From Dehalococcoidia bacterium (GTDB lineage Bacteria; Chloroflexota; Dehalococcoidia; JAENJB01), in NCBI GenBank assembly GCA_016844565.1, contig JAENJB010000091.1, positions 1-8,368 on the forward strand: a stretch of DNA of 8,368 nucleotides. The letters are read 5' to 3'. The notes under the pieces were generated by a model that was given only the letters and a program-made list of their open reading frames with translations, ran no database searches and had not been told where the DNA came from. Positions 6,884-8,368 of this stretch are shown here, piece after piece. Each line of letters opens with the position of its first letter. Within the stretch, counting starts at the first letter, position 1. The translations under genes were made by a program, and so were the position numbers.

Positions 6884-7294
6884 TTCAGCCAAGGAAAGCT
6901 CCAGTGTGGGATGAGCGACCATCCCCTGAACGAAAGGGGAAGGGAGCAGAGCAGCCGTCTGGGGCTGGCGGAGTTGAACATGGGCCTCATTGACGGCCTG
7001 GACTCGGCTCAGGTCCGAGGACAGCCAGGCAGACTTCTGGCGGCGGTGGCGTGAAGGAGACTACTCAGCAGCGCTGCCCGGGGGAGAGTCCCTGCTGGAG
7101 GTACTGGAGCGGGCGTGTTGGTGGTCAGCCACGGCATCACCCTGCAGATGATCATCACTGCCGCCCTGGAAGTCCCGCTGTCCGGTCTCCGCAGCTTCCG
7201 GGTGGCCGTCGGCAGCGTGAGCATCCTGCACGTCGAGGACCACTGGAGCTCCCTGGTCAGGCTGAACGATACCAGCCATTTCGGGGTGAGGTGA
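6884..7294 (+). pseudogene. Histidine phosphatase family protein (phosphoglycerate-mutase-like), degraded
   Basis: Members of this family use a histidine in an RHG motif as a phosphate carrier on sugar or small-molecule phosphates. Three pieces of the family sequence can be followed. The first runs to a stop at 7052-7054 with GKLQCGMSDHPLNERGREQ, then RLG joined directly to AELNMGLIDGL; the central part with the usual SS.L.RA.ETA motif is missing. The second, one frame over from about 7026, reads DFWRRWREGDYSAALPGGES and LLEVLERA. The third, back in the first frame from 7112, reads GVLVVSHGITLQM (the second catalytic histidine) to LNDTSHF and ends at 7294; about 20 residues before VLVVSHG are missing. 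The N-terminal RHGET is not found. The pieces total roughly 135 codons against about 200 for the family. An ATG at 6911 would give only a short peptide. The gene is surely non-functional as it stands. Confidence 0.8.
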
Positions 7295-7351
7295 CCGCGG
7301 CTACCGTGTGCACAAGCCCGTCAATCTGGTGTTCCGGCGGAACGTATCCGA

Positions 7352-7606
7352 CTAACGGTACACATCTCGCCGGTGACCGACATGCAAGATGGTCACAAGG
7401 TGATTGCCGTCATCAATCTCGTAGACAATCCGGTAGTCCCCGGCCCGGATGCGCCAGCCGTCACGCCCCGTGAGTTTCCGGCCGCCGCGTGGCCGCGGCG
7501 CATCCGCCAGTCTTCGAATGGCGGGGACAGCCCTGTCCCGAGCCGCGGGTGGCAGTCTGGAAAGCTCTTTTTGGGCACGCGGCAGAATCAGGAGCCCGTA
7601 GTTCAC
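7352..7606 (-). CDS. RelE/ParE-superfamily toxin
   Basis: This small 84-residue basic protein is typical in size for RelE-type mRNA interferases, which cleave mRNA in the ribosomal A site and stall growth. It shows the family layout: an N-terminal strand and helix pair (LLILPRAQKELSRLP), then RKLTG (Lys44), WRIRAGDYRIVYEI (residues 51-64) and VGHRRDVY near the end (Arg79/Arg80, Tyr83). The basic residues and the terminal tyrosine are the ones expected to contact and cut RNA in RelE. ParE-type gyrase inhibitors share this fold, so the target is not certain. Translation starts at a GTG whose last bases overlap the antitoxin stop (GTGA, four bases), so toxin synthesis is coupled to antitoxin synthesis. 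The stop is at 7352-7354. It looks intact although it sits among decayed genes. Confidence 0.9.
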   Translation of the reverse strand: MNYGLLILPRAQKELSRLPPAARDRAVPAIRRLADAPRPRGGRKLTGRDGWRIRAGDYRIVYEIDDGNHLVTILHVGHRRDVYR

Positions 7607-7809
7607 CGCCGGGACTTCTCGATCTCTGCCAGTGCCCGTTCGAACTTGACCGGCTCTTCGCCAGAGGCTTTGGCCGCGTCATAGGCGCGGATGGCTTCCA
7701 GTTCCTCTAACTCTGCCAGTATCGTCCGGTAAGCCTTAATGTCCAGCAGGACGCTCAAGGCTTTTCCCTTGTCATCCACCACGTACCTACTTTTGATTCC
7801 GGCAACCAT
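7603..7809 (-). CDS. Type II antitoxin, Phd/YefM-like
   Basis: This 68-residue acidic protein lies immediately upstream of the RelE-like toxin and overlaps it by four bases, the normal antitoxin-first order. The N-terminal half (KSRYVVDDKGKALSVLLDIK) has the strand-turn-strand-helix look of the Phd/YefM DNA-binding dimer domain. The C-terminal half (ELEELEAIRAYDAAKASGEE, then a charged tail) is the kind of extended helix that wraps the toxin. It should neutralise the toxin by direct binding and repress the operon from the inverted repeat near the promoter. ATG 7809 is preceded by GGGAGG at 7823-7818, eight bases away. The family name comes from resemblance and gene order rather than a diagnostic motif. 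Confidence 0.82.
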   Translation of the reverse strand: MVAGIKSRYVVDDKGKALSVLLDIKAYRTILAELEELEAIRAYDAAKASGEEPVKFERALAEIEKSRR

Positions 7810-7867
7810 CTCGATGGCCTCCCGCCCGAATTGCTGATGACCGCCACCAGCAGCATGTTACGCCTTC

Positions 7868-7876
7868 ATTATAGCA
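7868..7876 (-). promoter_or_regulatory. Extended -10 promoter for the toxin-antitoxin operon
   Basis: On the minus strand the sequence reads TGCTATAAT: a perfect TATAAT at 7873-7868 with an extended -10 TGn directly before it. No good -35 lies at 17 bases; a TTGGAA is 20 bases upstream. Transcription would start near 7861, giving an untranslated leader of about 50 bases before the antitoxin ATG at 7809. Confidence 0.65.
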
Positions 7877-7889
7877 GCTTCCTACTGCT
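7873..7889. promoter_or_regulatory. Candidate operator: inverted repeat overlapping the toxin-antitoxin promoter
   Basis: AGCAG and CTGCT are separated by seven bases, directly upstream of and touching the -10 box. A related CAGCAGCAT stretch lies at 7849-7857, just after the expected transcription start. This is where a Phd/YefM-type antitoxin would bind to repress its own operon. The arms are short, so this is a suggestion only. Confidence 0.35.
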
Positions 7890-8025
7890 GACTTTCCAAT
7901 CCTGCCCTCAGCAGTTCGCTATCAGGCTCCCCAACCATCGAATGCACATTACCCCGCAAGAGTTCCAGGATCTGAAACCCGCCGACCGATCTCAATGGGT
8001 GCTGTCGCCAATCTCCAGCGAGGCC

Positions 8026-8313
8026 CTAAGCATTAAGGTTAGTTTCCTCAAGTTTCTTGTCCCCAGTTCCTTTCAATGCGGTGTCTCTTCGTAGTGGCCA
8101 ATCTCTCGCGAGGTCCTCTGTCCTTACTATCTTCGCTCCCAGCGCCACCAGATTCGCGTTTTCCTTGCTGTCGAGTGTCAAGACGGACTTGCCCCAGCCA
8201 ATGACCTTCCTGGCGAGGGCTTTCGTCTTGCCGCCGGGGTTGGCGTAGGCGAAGAGGACCTGGTCCGCGGGGTGATAGCCTGGCGGCGCATGCTGCTCGG
8301 ACTCATCCTCAGT
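8026..8313 (-). pseudogene. Fragment resembling the C-terminal part of a DprA/SLOG-type Rossmann protein
   Basis: The minus-strand frame is open from just after a TAA (8316-8314) to a TAG (8028-8026), 95 codons, with no usable start codon near its beginning. It contains DQVLFAYANPGGKTKALA, then GWGKSVLTLDSKENANLVAL, then GAKIV. This follows the pattern of the DprA-like nucleotide-binding fold near its end: a hydrophobic strand, a Gly-rich Lys/Thr turn and helix, a GK.V strand, then N..L..LGAK. DprA itself loads RecA on incoming single-stranded DNA; related SLOG proteins have other roles, so no function is assigned. The N-terminal half is missing or lies in another frame beyond 8316 towards the window edge. 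The codons after the TAG stay open in the same frame to 7882, so the stop may be an acquired mutation. Confidence 0.45.
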
Positions 8314-8368
8314 TTACTCGGGAAGTGGAGCACCATGCTATCCGTGTTCCCCGGAGGTCTCGGCCGCC

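Noticed and set aside
6544..6993. A 149-codon + strand open frame
   Set aside because: It has no motif, runs out of frame across the phosphatase remnant, and overlaps the degraded zone.
7831..8248. Two short + strand open frames in the right end
   Set aside because: They are antisense to the DprA-like remnant and the toxin-antitoxin promoter, with no ribosome binding site or family resemblance.

Overview
The window looks like a piece of an anaerobic Chloroflexota genome, most plausibly a Dehalococcoidia-like lineage, probably from a metagenome. This assignment is inference. It rests on fairly high GC, a short archaeal/Thermotoga-type adenosylhomocysteinase, a bifunctional phosphoglucose/phosphomannose isomerase (typical of archaea and a few bacterial phyla), a stand-alone UbiD-family decarboxylase, and short intergenic palindromic repeats starting GTCATTCTGAG and GTCATTGCGAG. 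No 16S or other direct marker is present.

Left part, 1-2190 (+ strand): the 3' three quarters of ahcY, followed 10 nt later by an intact metK. Together they cover two steps of the SAM cycle: SAM synthesis, and removal of the S-adenosylhomocysteine left after methyl transfer. A 100-bp palindromic repeat (2211-2310) closes this unit.

Middle, 2363-4738 (+ strand): a phosphoglucomutase/phosphomannomutase gene and a bifunctional phosphoglucose/phosphomannose isomerase gene, overlapping by four bases. They should channel fructose-6-P through glucose-6-P or mannose-6-P to the 1-phosphates used for nucleotide sugars. The mutase has lost two internal segments. One loss shifts the frame and removes the Mg-binding DGDADR loop, so it should be dead as a full-length enzyme. 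A second repeat of the same family (4778-4854), in the opposite orientation, closes the unit and lies between convergent genes.

Right-centre, 4895-6331 (- strand): an intact UbiD-type prenylated-FMN decarboxylase with its Glu-Arg-Glu catalytic triad and a strong ribosome binding site. Upstream is a third repeat of a different family (6383-6512), then several hundred bases without a recognisable gene.

Right part, 6884-8368: an eroded region. It holds a broken histidine-phosphatase (phosphoglycerate-mutase-like) gene on the + strand, an intact two-gene toxin-antitoxin operon (- strand, RelE/ParE toxin with a Phd/YefM-like antitoxin) with a clear extended -10 promoter, and a remnant resembling the C-terminal part of a DprA/SLOG-type Rossmann protein (- strand) running towards the window edge.

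I see no convincing new multi-gene system. The most notable signals are the repeated loss of internal segments from otherwise well-conserved genes, the oppositely oriented repeat copies that bracket the mutase-isomerase pair, and the compact toxin-antitoxin module with its candidate operator.
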